Shown here: positions 57,806 to 64,000 of the stretch, one piece after another
How the letters are laid out: every line of letters begins with the position of its first letter
Numbering within the stretch: position 1 is the stretch's first letter
Assembly (NCBI RefSeq): GCF_902832845.1
Contig: NZ_CADFDB010000014.1
Span: 1-64,000, forward strand
DNA length: 64,000 nucleotides
Direction: 5' to 3'
Origin: Burkholderia metallica
Lineage (GTDB): Bacteria; Pseudomonadota; Gammaproteobacteria; Burkholderiales; Burkholderiaceae
Position numbers and translations under genes: made by a program
The notes under the pieces: model-generated
Database searches by the model: none
Seen by the model: the letters and a program-made list of their open reading frames with translations, nothing else
What the model was told of the DNA's origin: nothing

Positions 57806-58423
57806 TCAGAACGACGAACCGGGCTCGCGAAGAAACGCCGTCTCCTCGTCGCTCGATGCACGACCGAGGATCGCGTTCCGGTGCGGAAAGCGGCCGAAGC
57901 GCTCGACGACGGCCGCGTGCAGCACCGCGAAACGGTGATAGCTCTCGCATCCTGCCTCATCGCGAATGCCCGCGCACAGGCGCACGGCCTCGCGCTGGCT
58001 GTCGACCGACTCGTCGTGCTCGAACGGCAGATACGCGAACGCACGGTGATGCCCGCTCGGCAACTGCGCGTCCCAGCCGGCCGCGACGACGCGGCGCGCG
58101 AGCGCGAGCGCCTTCGGATCGGCGGCGAACGCGCGCGGCGTGCCGCGATGGATGTTGCGCGAAAACTGGTCGAGCACGACGATTAACGCCAGCGCTCCCA
58201 GCGGCGAGTCGGCCCATTGATCGCATGCGCCGTCGCACGCGGCGTCGAGCAGTGCGCGGTAGCGCGTGCGCAGCACGTCGTCGAACGCGTCGCCGCCGTT
58301 GAACCAGACCTTGCGGTTCTGTCCGAATTCGGCCGAGCCCGGCTCGCCGAACCAGAAATCCAGGATCTCCCGCGCTTGCGGATCGAGCGTCGGCGCGCCC
58401 GCGGGGCTGAGGTCGATCGTCAT
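57806..58423 (-). CDS. DUF924 family protein
   Basis: A TPR-like helical cytosolic protein of 205 residues of the DUF924 family, widespread and of unknown function. Typical motifs are ILDFWFG near residue 19, VLDQFSRNIHRGTPRAFA near 85 and HHRAFAYLPFEHDES near 125. Its ATG overlaps the stop of the AlaX gene (ATGA), so the two are co-translated. Confidence 0.9.
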   Translation of the reverse strand: MTIDLSPAGAPTLDPQAREILDFWFGEPGSAEFGQNRKVWFNGGDAFDDVLRTRYRALLDAACDGACDQWADSPLGALALIVVLDQFSRNIHRGTPRAFAADPKALALARRVVAAGWDAQLPSGHHRAFAYLPFEHDESVDSQREAVRLCAGIRDEAGCESYHRFAVLHAAVVERFGRFPHRNAILGRASSDEETAFLREPGSSF

Positions 58424-59151
58424 GCAAACTCCAGTACGAGGCGCCGGGTACGCGCGCTCTTCTTTTCCAGTTTCGCGACCCGCAGTTCGCCGATTTCGGA
58501 CGTGTTGCGCACATGCGTGCCGCCGCACGGCTGCAGGTCGACCTCGTCGATGCGCAGCAGCCGCACGCGGCCGAGGCCCATCGGCGGCTTCACGCTCATC
58601 GTGCGCACGAGCTCCGGCCGCTCGGCCATCTCGTCGTCGGTGATCCATTCGGTCGTGACCGCGTGCGCGCCGGCCACGAGGCCGGCGAGGCGCCGCTCGA
58701 CGTCGTCGCGATCGATCGCGTCGGACGTCGCGAAATCGAGCCGCACGTAGTCTGCCGTCACGCTGCAGCCGTCGACCGCGTACGGCAGCACCGCACACAT
58801 CAGGTGCGCGGCCGTATGCAGGCGCATGTGCCGGTAGCGGCGCAGCCAGTCGATCTGCGCGACCACGCGCGTGCCGGGCGCGAGCGCCGCGACGCTCGCC
58901 TCCTGCTCCGGTGCGGGCACGTGCACGGCGTCGTCGGGCGTCGCGCCGTCGAATTTCGCCTTGCGCGTATCGGCAATCGCAATCGTGCTGCCGTCGGGCA
59001 GCGTCAACGTGCCGGCATCGCCGGCCTGGCCGCCGCCGAGCGGATAGAACACGGTGCGGTCGAGCCGGATGCCGTCGTCGCCGACGGCCAGAACGACCGC
59101 ATCGCATTGCTTGAGGTACGCGTCTTCGCGAAACAGCGCTTGGGTCGTCAT
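58420..59151 (-). CDS. Alanyl-tRNA editing protein (AlaX)
   Basis: A free-standing editing domain of 243 residues that hydrolyses Ser- or Gly-mischarged tRNA-Ala. Zinc ligands are His112 and His116 (HTAAH), Cys209 and His213 (CGGTH). The FYPLGGGQAGDAG motif is at about residue 36. The catalytic domain of AlaRS is absent. It is followed by the overlapping DUF924 gene. Confidence 0.93.
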   Translation of the reverse strand: MTTQALFREDAYLKQCDAVVLAVGDDGIRLDRTVFYPLGGGQAGDAGTLTLPDGSTIAIADTRKAKFDGATPDDAVHVPAPEQEASVAALAPGTRVVAQIDWLRRYRHMRLHTAAHLMCAVLPYAVDGCSVTADYVRLDFATSDAIDRDDVERRLAGLVAGAHAVTTEWITDDEMAERPELVRTMSVKPPMGLGRVRLLRIDEVDLQPCGGTHVRNTSEIGELRVAKLEKKSARTRRLVLEFA

Positions 59152-59257
59152 CGGGCGAGCCTCGTATCGATGGAGGGGAAGCGGCTAGTGTCGCGCCGCG
59201 TGGTAAGCGCGCCCAGACGCAGATCGTCCCGCGCGCGGGCAGCGGCGTACCGGTCGA

Positions 59258-59668
59258 TCAACCGGGCCGGTTGCGCATCCAGTCGGCCGTGTCGTAGAAC
59301 GAATGCATGAGCCGCTCGCGCAGCGGCTCGGGCAGCCCGATGTCTTCCATCGCCCACGCCATGCAGCGCAGCCACTGGTCGCGCTCGACCGACGCGATCG
59401 GGAACGGCAGGTGCCGCGCGCGCAGCCGCGGATGGCCGAAGCGGCTGATGTAGTGATCGGGGCCGCCGAGCCACCCGCACAGGAACCAGAACAGCTTGTC
59501 GCGCGAACCGTCGAGCGACGCCGGGTGCAGCGCGCGAATCTGCGCAAACTCGGGCTCGAGGTCCATCAGGTCGTAAAAGCGGTCCACCATGTCGCGCACG
59601 CGGGCTTCGCCGCCCACGAGTTCGAACGCCGTCGGCTGCGACGGCGCATCGTCATTCACATCGGTCAT
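59258..59668 (-). CDS. Group II truncated haemoglobin (trHbO)
   Basis: A haem protein of 136 residues with the 2-on-2 globin fold. Tyr32 (B10), the proximal His86 (F8, in HPRLRARH) and Trp99 (G8) are in place, which marks group II. Such proteins bind O2 and NO and are linked to oxidative or nitrosative stress. The gene stands between the ABC permease and AlaX on the same strand. Confidence 0.92.
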   Translation of the reverse strand: MTDVNDDAPSQPTAFELVGGEARVRDMVDRFYDLMDLEPEFAQIRALHPASLDGSRDKLFWFLCGWLGGPDHYISRFGHPRLRARHLPFPIASVERDQWLRCMAWAMEDIGLPEPLRERLMHSFYDTADWMRNRPG

Positions 59669-59711
59669 ACGGATAGTCGGAAAACGGAATCGTCAGGGCC
59701 GCCGGCGACGC

Positions 59712-62327
59712 TCATGCGTCGCGCAGCGACTGCAGCGCGGGGCGCCGCAACACATTATGCAGGCTCAGCCAGCCGGCCGCACCGGCGCACGCGACGCCGG
59801 CCGCGATGCCGGCCGGCACGAGCCACGGATCGACGGCCAGCTGGAAGTCGAATACGCGCGACGCGAGCACCCAACCGACCGCGATCGCGCCCGCGGACGC
59901 CAGCGCACCGGCCAGCGAGCCGACCACGATGAATTCCGCGCGCTGCACCGCATTCACCTGCGCGCGCGACGCGCCGAGCGCGCGCAGCAGCGCGGCCTCG
60001 CGCACGCGTTCGTCGCGCGTGCCGGCCAGCGCGGTGTACAGCACGAGCACGCCGGCCGCGAGCGTGAACGCGAACAGGAACTGCACGGCCCCGACCACCT
60101 GCAGCATCATCCGCTGCAACTGCGCGAGGATCGGCGCGACGTCGATCGCGGTCAGGTTCGGGTAGCGCGCGATCAACGGATCGAGCAGCGCGGCGTTCGA
60201 TGCGGGCAAATGGAAGCTCGTCAGGTACACGGCCGGGAAATCCTTCAGCACTGGCGGCGGCATCAGCACGAAGAAATTGACGCGGAACGAGCCCCAGTCG
60301 AGCTTGCGCACGCTCGTGACGGGCGCGTCGACCGTGAGCCCCGTCACGTCGAAGCGCAGCACGTCGCCCGGCTTCACGTTCAGCGTCTTCGCAAGGCCGG
60401 CCTCGATCGAGATCTGCGGCGTGGCCGCGGTGCCGAACCAGTTGCCGTCGACGATCCGGTTGTCGGACGGCAGCTCGGTCGTATAGGACAGGTTGAATTC
60501 GCGGTCGACGAGCCGGCGCGCCTCTTCGGACGGGTACGCGTCCGGATTCACCGGCTTGCCGTTGATCGCGACGAGGCGGCCGCGCACCATCGGTGCCGGC
60601 ACCGCGTCGCGCACGCCGTGCGCGGCCAGATAGGCGGCGACGTCGTCGCGCTGGTCGGGCTGGATGTCGATCAGGAACTGGTTCGGTGCATCGGGCGGCG
60701 TCGATTGCCGCCAGCCCGCGACGAGGTCGTTGCGCGTGATCGCGATCAGCAGCAGGCACATCAGGCCGAGCGCGAGCGCGGTGATTTGCAGCGCGCTGGC
60801 CGTACCGCGCCGGTGCAGCGACGCGAGCGCGTAGCGCCAGCCGACGCCCGCGGCCACGCGTGCGTTGCGCACCGCGCGCGCGGCGGCGAACAGCACGAGC
60901 CGCGCGATCAGCGCGAAACCGACCAGCGCGCCGGCGAAACCGCCCGCGACGATCAGCCCGAGCTTCAGGTTGCCGGCAGCCGCGATCAGCAGCCCCGCGA
61001 ACAGCACGACGCCGATCGCATACGCGGCCCACGCGGTGCGCGACGCGTCGCCCCACTCGCGCCGCAGCACGCGCACTGGCGGCACGCGCGTGAGCGGCAC
61101 GAGCGGCGGCAGCGCGAAACCGAGCAGCAGCACGAGTGCGGCACCCATGCCGATCAGTGCCGGCCACAGCGTGGGCGGCGGCAGCACCACGTCGATCAGT
61201 CCGCCGAGCGCGGCCAGCAATGCCCAGTGGCCGCCATAGCCGAGCACCGCGCCGGCGGCGCCCGACACGATGCCGATACCGGCGAATTCGAGCGCGAACA
61301 GCGCGCCGAGCGTGCGCCGGCTCACGCCGAGGCAGCGCATCGTCGCGCAGCCGTCGAGGTGGCGCCGCATGTAGCGCTGCGCGGCCATCGCGATCGCGAC
61401 CGCCGCGAGCAGCGCGGTCAGCAGCGCGACGAGCGTCAGGAAGTGCCGTGCGCGATCGAGCGTCTGCCGTACCTGCGGCTGGCCCTCCTGCAGCGACTCG
61501 AGGCCGACGCCGCGCAGTTTGCCGCCGTCGACGCGCGCATGCGCATACGCTTCGAAACGCGCGACGGCCGGTGCGGCGCCGGCCACCAGCAGCCGGTACG
61601 TGACGCGGCTGCCGTAGCCGGTGAGCCCCGTCGCGGCGAGTTCGTCCGCGCGCATCATCAGCCGCGGCGAAAAATTGACGAACGAAAAGCCGCGATCGAG
61701 CTCGCGGGAAATCGATGCGGCGACCTTGAACGTGCGCAGCCCGACGCGCACCGTATCGCCCGCCTTCAGGTGCAGCGCATCGAGCAGCGCCGGGTCGGCC
61801 CACACGGTGCCGGGCGCGGGAATCTCCGCGGCCTTCTGCGCGGTGGCGGCGCCGGCCGGCACGATGTCCACCGCGCCGCGCAACGGATATCCGGGCGACA
61901 CGGCCTTCACGGCCGCGAGGCGCGACGGCGCCGCGTCGGTTGCCTGCCCGCCGGTGGCGGACGCGATCATGCTCGGGAAGATCGCGGTCGTCGCGGTACG
62001 CAGGCCGAGCGCGCGCGCCTGGCGATCGAACGACGGATCGACGGGGCGATCGGCCCGCACGACGAAATCGGCGCCGAGCATCTGGCGCGCATCGCGCTCG
62101 AGCCCCTGGCGCAGCCGGTCGGCGAGGAAGCCGACGCTCGTCAGCGCCGCGACCGCAAGCACCAGCGCGAGCACGAGCAGCGTCAGTTCGCCCGCGCGCC
62201 AGTCGCGCGCGGTCATGCGCGCTGCCTGGCGGATCAGGTCGCGCAGGCCGAAGCGGCCGGCATGCGCACGGGCTTCATGACCGGATTGCCCGGCTGGCGG
62301 CGGCGCCGCGTGTTGCGCCTCCTTCAA
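59712..62327 (-). CDS. FtsX/MacB-type ABC transporter permease (YbbP-like)
   Basis: A membrane protein of 871 residues with about 10 helices: one at the N-terminus (ELTLLVLALVLAVAAL), three near residues 265-410, further central ones, and the C-terminal FtsX set. Large periplasmic domains lie between. It matches the YbbP branch of predicted lipoprotein or lipid extracting permeases. Its usual ATPase partner (YbbA-like) is not in the window. I take TTG 62327, which overlaps the DUF4126 stop (TTGA); ATG 62216 would shorten it by 37 residues and is a real alternative. Confidence 0.85.
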   Translation of the reverse strand: MKEAQHAAPPPAGQSGHEARAHAGRFGLRDLIRQAARMTARDWRAGELTLLVLALVLAVAALTSVGFLADRLRQGLERDARQMLGADFVVRADRPVDPSFDRQARALGLRTATTAIFPSMIASATGGQATDAAPSRLAAVKAVSPGYPLRGAVDIVPAGAATAQKAAEIPAPGTVWADPALLDALHLKAGDTVRVGLRTFKVAASISRELDRGFSFVNFSPRLMMRADELAATGLTGYGSRVTYRLLVAGAAPAVARFEAYAHARVDGGKLRGVGLESLQEGQPQVRQTLDRARHFLTLVALLTALLAAVAIAMAAQRYMRRHLDGCATMRCLGVSRRTLGALFALEFAGIGIVSGAAGAVLGYGGHWALLAALGGLIDVVLPPPTLWPALIGMGAALVLLLGFALPPLVPLTRVPPVRVLRREWGDASRTAWAAYAIGVVLFAGLLIAAAGNLKLGLIVAGGFAGALVGFALIARLVLFAAARAVRNARVAAGVGWRYALASLHRRGTASALQITALALGLMCLLLIAITRNDLVAGWRQSTPPDAPNQFLIDIQPDQRDDVAAYLAAHGVRDAVPAPMVRGRLVAINGKPVNPDAYPSEEARRLVDREFNLSYTTELPSDNRIVDGNWFGTAATPQISIEAGLAKTLNVKPGDVLRFDVTGLTVDAPVTSVRKLDWGSFRVNFFVLMPPPVLKDFPAVYLTSFHLPASNAALLDPLIARYPNLTAIDVAPILAQLQRMMLQVVGAVQFLFAFTLAAGVLVLYTALAGTRDERVREAALLRALGASRAQVNAVQRAEFIVVGSLAGALASAGAIAVGWVLASRVFDFQLAVDPWLVPAGIAAGVACAGAAGWLSLHNVLRRPALQSLRDA

Positions 62328-62941
62328 TCGCGCTTCCCCCCGATCGAGTTCAGCCGCGAGACCATATGGTTCGCCATGCCGCGAAAACCGCCCGAAACGC
62401 CGCGCCACAGGCGCGGGAGCGCCCACGCGGAAGCGGCGATGAACGCGGCGAGCAGCACGAGGAACGCGAGCGGAACGAAGAACGCGAGCACGAGCCCGCC
62501 GACCACGAGGCCGTCCTCGGTCGACGACGCGATCCAGTTCGAAATCGGTTCGGGAGACAGGTTGATCATCGCGCGCGTGCCGGCCTTCGCCACGTGCGCG
62601 GCGCCGGCAAGCGAGCCGCCGGCGAGCCCTGCGACCGCGAGCATGGTCGGATCGGCATGGCCGAGCGCGCCGGCTGCGAGCACGGCGCCGGCCGGAATGC
62701 GGATGAAGGTGTGCACGGCATCCCACAGCGAGTCGAACGCGGGGATCTTGTCGGCAAGGAATTCGGTCACGGCGAGCACGGCCGCGGCGCCGATGACCCA
62801 AGGCGACATCAGCACGGCCAGCGTGTCGGGCAGATGGAGCCAGCCGAACCGCGCCAGCACACCGGCGATCAGCACCGTCAGGTACAGGCGCAGGCCGCTC
62901 GCCCACGCGAGCCCCGCGCCGAGCGAAATGGCTTCGATCAT
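62324..62941 (-). CDS. DUF4126 family membrane protein
   Basis: A protein of 205 residues with about five membrane helices, family DUF4126, function unknown. It begins IEAISLGAGLAWASGLRLYLTV, typical of the family. ATG 62941 has AAGGAG six bases upstream, so the longer open frame to 63028 is not used. It is translationally coupled to the ABC permease that follows. Confidence 0.88.
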   Translation of the reverse strand: MIEAISLGAGLAWASGLRLYLTVLIAGVLARFGWLHLPDTLAVLMSPWVIGAAAVLAVTEFLADKIPAFDSLWDAVHTFIRIPAGAVLAAGALGHADPTMLAVAGLAGGSLAGAAHVAKAGTRAMINLSPEPISNWIASSTEDGLVVGGLVLAFFVPLAFLVLLAAFIAASAWALPRLWRGVSGGFRGMANHMVSRLNSIGGKRD

Positions 62942-63119
62942 GGCCCTCTCCTTGCACTTTCCGTGCGCTTTGCCGATTGACCGGATCGGGTCGGACAGAC
63001 AGGCCGCGCGGCGCGTGGCGACCGGCACCGCGTGCCGCGAGAAGCACGGCGGTATTCAGGCCCGAATACGTTCCATTATAGACAGGCTCGGCGGGCGGCC
63101 GGCGCAATTACGCGGTGCG

Positions 63120-63150
63120 GCACCCCGGGCGCATGCGCGCCCGGGTGCGT
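63120..63150 (-). terminator. Hairpin after gdx
   Basis: Arms CACCCCGGGCGC / GCGCCCGGGTG with one bulge and an ATGC loop, just after the gdx stop. GC-rich without a T-run. Confidence 0.5.
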
Positions 63151-63153
63151 TCG

Positions 63154-63474
63154 TCAGGCAGCCGACGACAGCTTGAGGCCGATCAGCCCCGCGACGATCA
63201 GCGCCGCGCTTGCGATGCGTGCGACGGTCAACGCCTCGCCCAGCATCACGATGCCGAACACGAACGCACCGACCGCGCCGATGCCCGTCCACACCGCGTA
63301 TGCGGTGCCGAGCGGCAACTGGCGCATCGCGATCGCGAGCAGCCCGAAGCTGGCCAGCGCGGTCACGACCGTAAACACCGACGGGCCGAGCTTCGTGAAC
63401 CCGTCCGACGATTTCAAGCCGGCCGCCCAGGCCACTTCCAGCAAACCGGCAATCAACAACCATACCCACGCCAT
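63154..63474 (-). CDS. gdx: Guanidinium exporter Gdx (SugE), SMR family
   Basis: A small multidrug-resistance protein of 106 residues with four helices. The central Glu13 is in [14 protein letters not shown], and the [12 protein letters not shown] and [15 protein letters not shown] segments are those of the SugE/Gdx subgroup rather than EmrE. Gdx exports guanidinium in exchange for protons. The start at 63474 is preceded by GGAG nine bases upstream. A guanidine-II riboswitch directly upstream supports this function strongly. Confidence 0.95.
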   Translation of the reverse strand: MAWVWLLIAGLLEVAWAAGLKSSDGFTKLGPSVFTVVTALASFGLLAIAMRQLPLGTAYAVWTGIGAVGAFVFGIVMLGEALTVARIASAALIVAGLIGLKLSSAA

Positions 63475-63496
63475 CTCGACGTACTCCGTATCGGAT

Positions 63497-63540
63497 GGGG
63501 CCGTCCCCGTTGAAGCGAATGACCCGGGGTCGTCCCCGGG
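63497..63540 (-). promoter_or_regulatory. Guanidine-II (mini-ykkC) riboswitch
   Basis: Two tandem hairpins on the minus strand: P1 CCCGGGG-ACGA-CCCCGGG (63523-63540) and P2 GGGG-ACGG-CCCC (63497-63508), joined by a 14-base linker. Both tetraloops fit the diagnostic ACGR. P2 ends 22 bases before the gdx ATG, so control is probably on translation: guanidinium would stabilise the hairpins and leave the SD free. Confidence 0.9.
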
Positions 63541-63548
63541 CGGCGCCG

Positions 63549-63554
63549 AGTATA
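63549..63554 (-). promoter_or_regulatory. -10 element of the gdx riboswitch transcript
   Basis: TATACT lies directly upstream, so the transcript would start near 63542, one or two bases before P1. The -35 is poor. Confidence 0.5.
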
Positions 63555-63640
63555 ACAAGATGCTTACGAACGCGGCGCGGCGCCGGCGGCCGGCCATGAG
63601 GCGGCCGGGGGCGATCAGGGGCGCAATCTGCCAGGCCCGG

Positions 63641-63925
63641 TCAGTTCGATACGCGCTTCGGCGTGGCGCCGCCGACGCAGCGGTCGTCGCGGTACAGCGC
63701 CCACTCCTCGCACACGCGGCCGTCCTTGAACACGCACATGCCGGCCTGCCCGCTCGGCAGGTTGCGGATCGTGTGGCGACCGCCGAGCTTCGCGCAATTG
63801 ACCGACGCGGGATTGGCCATCGCCTGCTGGGACGACGACGGTTGCTGCCCGGGCGGCAGCGGTTGGGCGAACGCGCCGGACGCGGCAAGCGCCAGCGCAC
63901 AGATGACGACCAGACGGACGGACAT
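63641..63925 (-). CDS. DUF333 domain secreted protein
   Basis: A protein of 94 residues. A signal peptide covers residues 1-20 (cleavage after GAFA). The mature part has the DUF333 pattern: [17 protein letters not shown], then [22 protein letters not shown], with four cysteines that may form disulfides. DUF333 proteins are periplasmic or surface proteins of unknown function, sometimes labelled hemolysin-like. GAGGAG lies seven bases before the start. The right edge of the window follows within 75 bases. Confidence 0.87.
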   Translation of the reverse strand: MSVRLVVICALALAASGAFAQPLPPGQQPSSSQQAMANPASVNCAKLGGRHTIRNLPSGQAGMCVFKDGRVCEEWALYRDDRCVGGATPKRVSN

Positions 63926-64000
63926 TGCACGCTCCTCGTTTTCGTTCGCGGAGCGGTCAGGATAGCGGGGAATGCGCGCCGGGTGTGCAACGCGCGCACC

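Noticed and set aside
59589-63176. Long plus-strand open frame of 1195 codons across the ABC permease region
   Set aside because: Antisense shadow of a high-GC gene; the minus-strand frame has a membrane protein with clear family similarity.

Overview
The window is high-GC, gene-dense betaproteobacterial chromosome and reads as Burkholderia, most likely a cepacia-complex species on the large housekeeping chromosome. Reasons are the protein sequences (DUF2863, DUF1178, DUF2818, DUF3619 and DUF3106 families, DUF4126), the secG / tRNA-Leu / nuoA-N / DUF2818 / NUDIX order, and a BCAA and phospholipid block ilvI-ilvH-ilvC-psd-pssA-leuA. No mobile element, prophage, CRISPR array or rRNA gene is visible, and base composition and codon use are uniform.

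Layout. 1-6.3 kb: DUF2863 protein, LuxR-type regulator, CbiM-like membrane protein, exported protein with a histone-like lysine-rich tail, M14 carboxypeptidase and YaaA. 6.3-15.6 kb: PIN protein, aminotransferase, two glutathione transferases, enoyl-CoA hydratase, a four-gene acyl-CoA operon (two acyl-CoA dehydrogenases, two MaoC hydratases), DUF1178, NUDIX, DUF2818. 15.6-30.5 kb: the complete 14-gene nuo operon (respiratory complex I), transcribed leftwards, with one 150-nt gap carrying a strong hairpin between nuoD and nuoE. 30.6-36.1 kb: tRNA-Leu(GAG) with its own promoter and terminator, secG, tpiA, a quinone oxidoreductase, and the rpsO-pnp RNA-metabolism pair. 36.1-40.7 kb: a periplasmic binding protein, a lipoprotein, and a beta-carbonic anhydrase followed by a SulP transporter. 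40.8-47.8 kb: leuA, pssA, psd, ilvC, ilvH, ilvI, all leftward. 48.1-50.4 kb: an ECF sigma operon with a membrane DUF3619 protein, a periplasmic DUF3106 protein and an RDD protein. 50.6-53.2 kb: LpxH-like phosphatase, GT4 glycosyltransferase and DgkA. 53.4-57.6 kb: TetR regulator, LOG protein, SDR, GT39 glycosyltransferase. 57.8-64 kb: DUF924, AlaX, truncated haemoglobin, FtsX-type ABC permease, DUF4126, the guanidinium exporter Gdx, and a DUF333 protein.

The most notable non-coding elements are a tandem-hairpin guanidine-II riboswitch in front of gdx; an unannotated 26-codon leucine-rich leader peptide directly behind the leuA promoter, suggesting leucine attenuation in a betaproteobacterium; a long hairpin in the pnp leader; an interleaved pair of inverted repeats before the GT39 gene; and a palindrome before the carbonic anhydrase gene. 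The most interesting uncharacterised protein system is the sigma / DUF3619 / DUF3106 / RDD operon, whose logic resembles the CnrYXH envelope and metal sensing systems.
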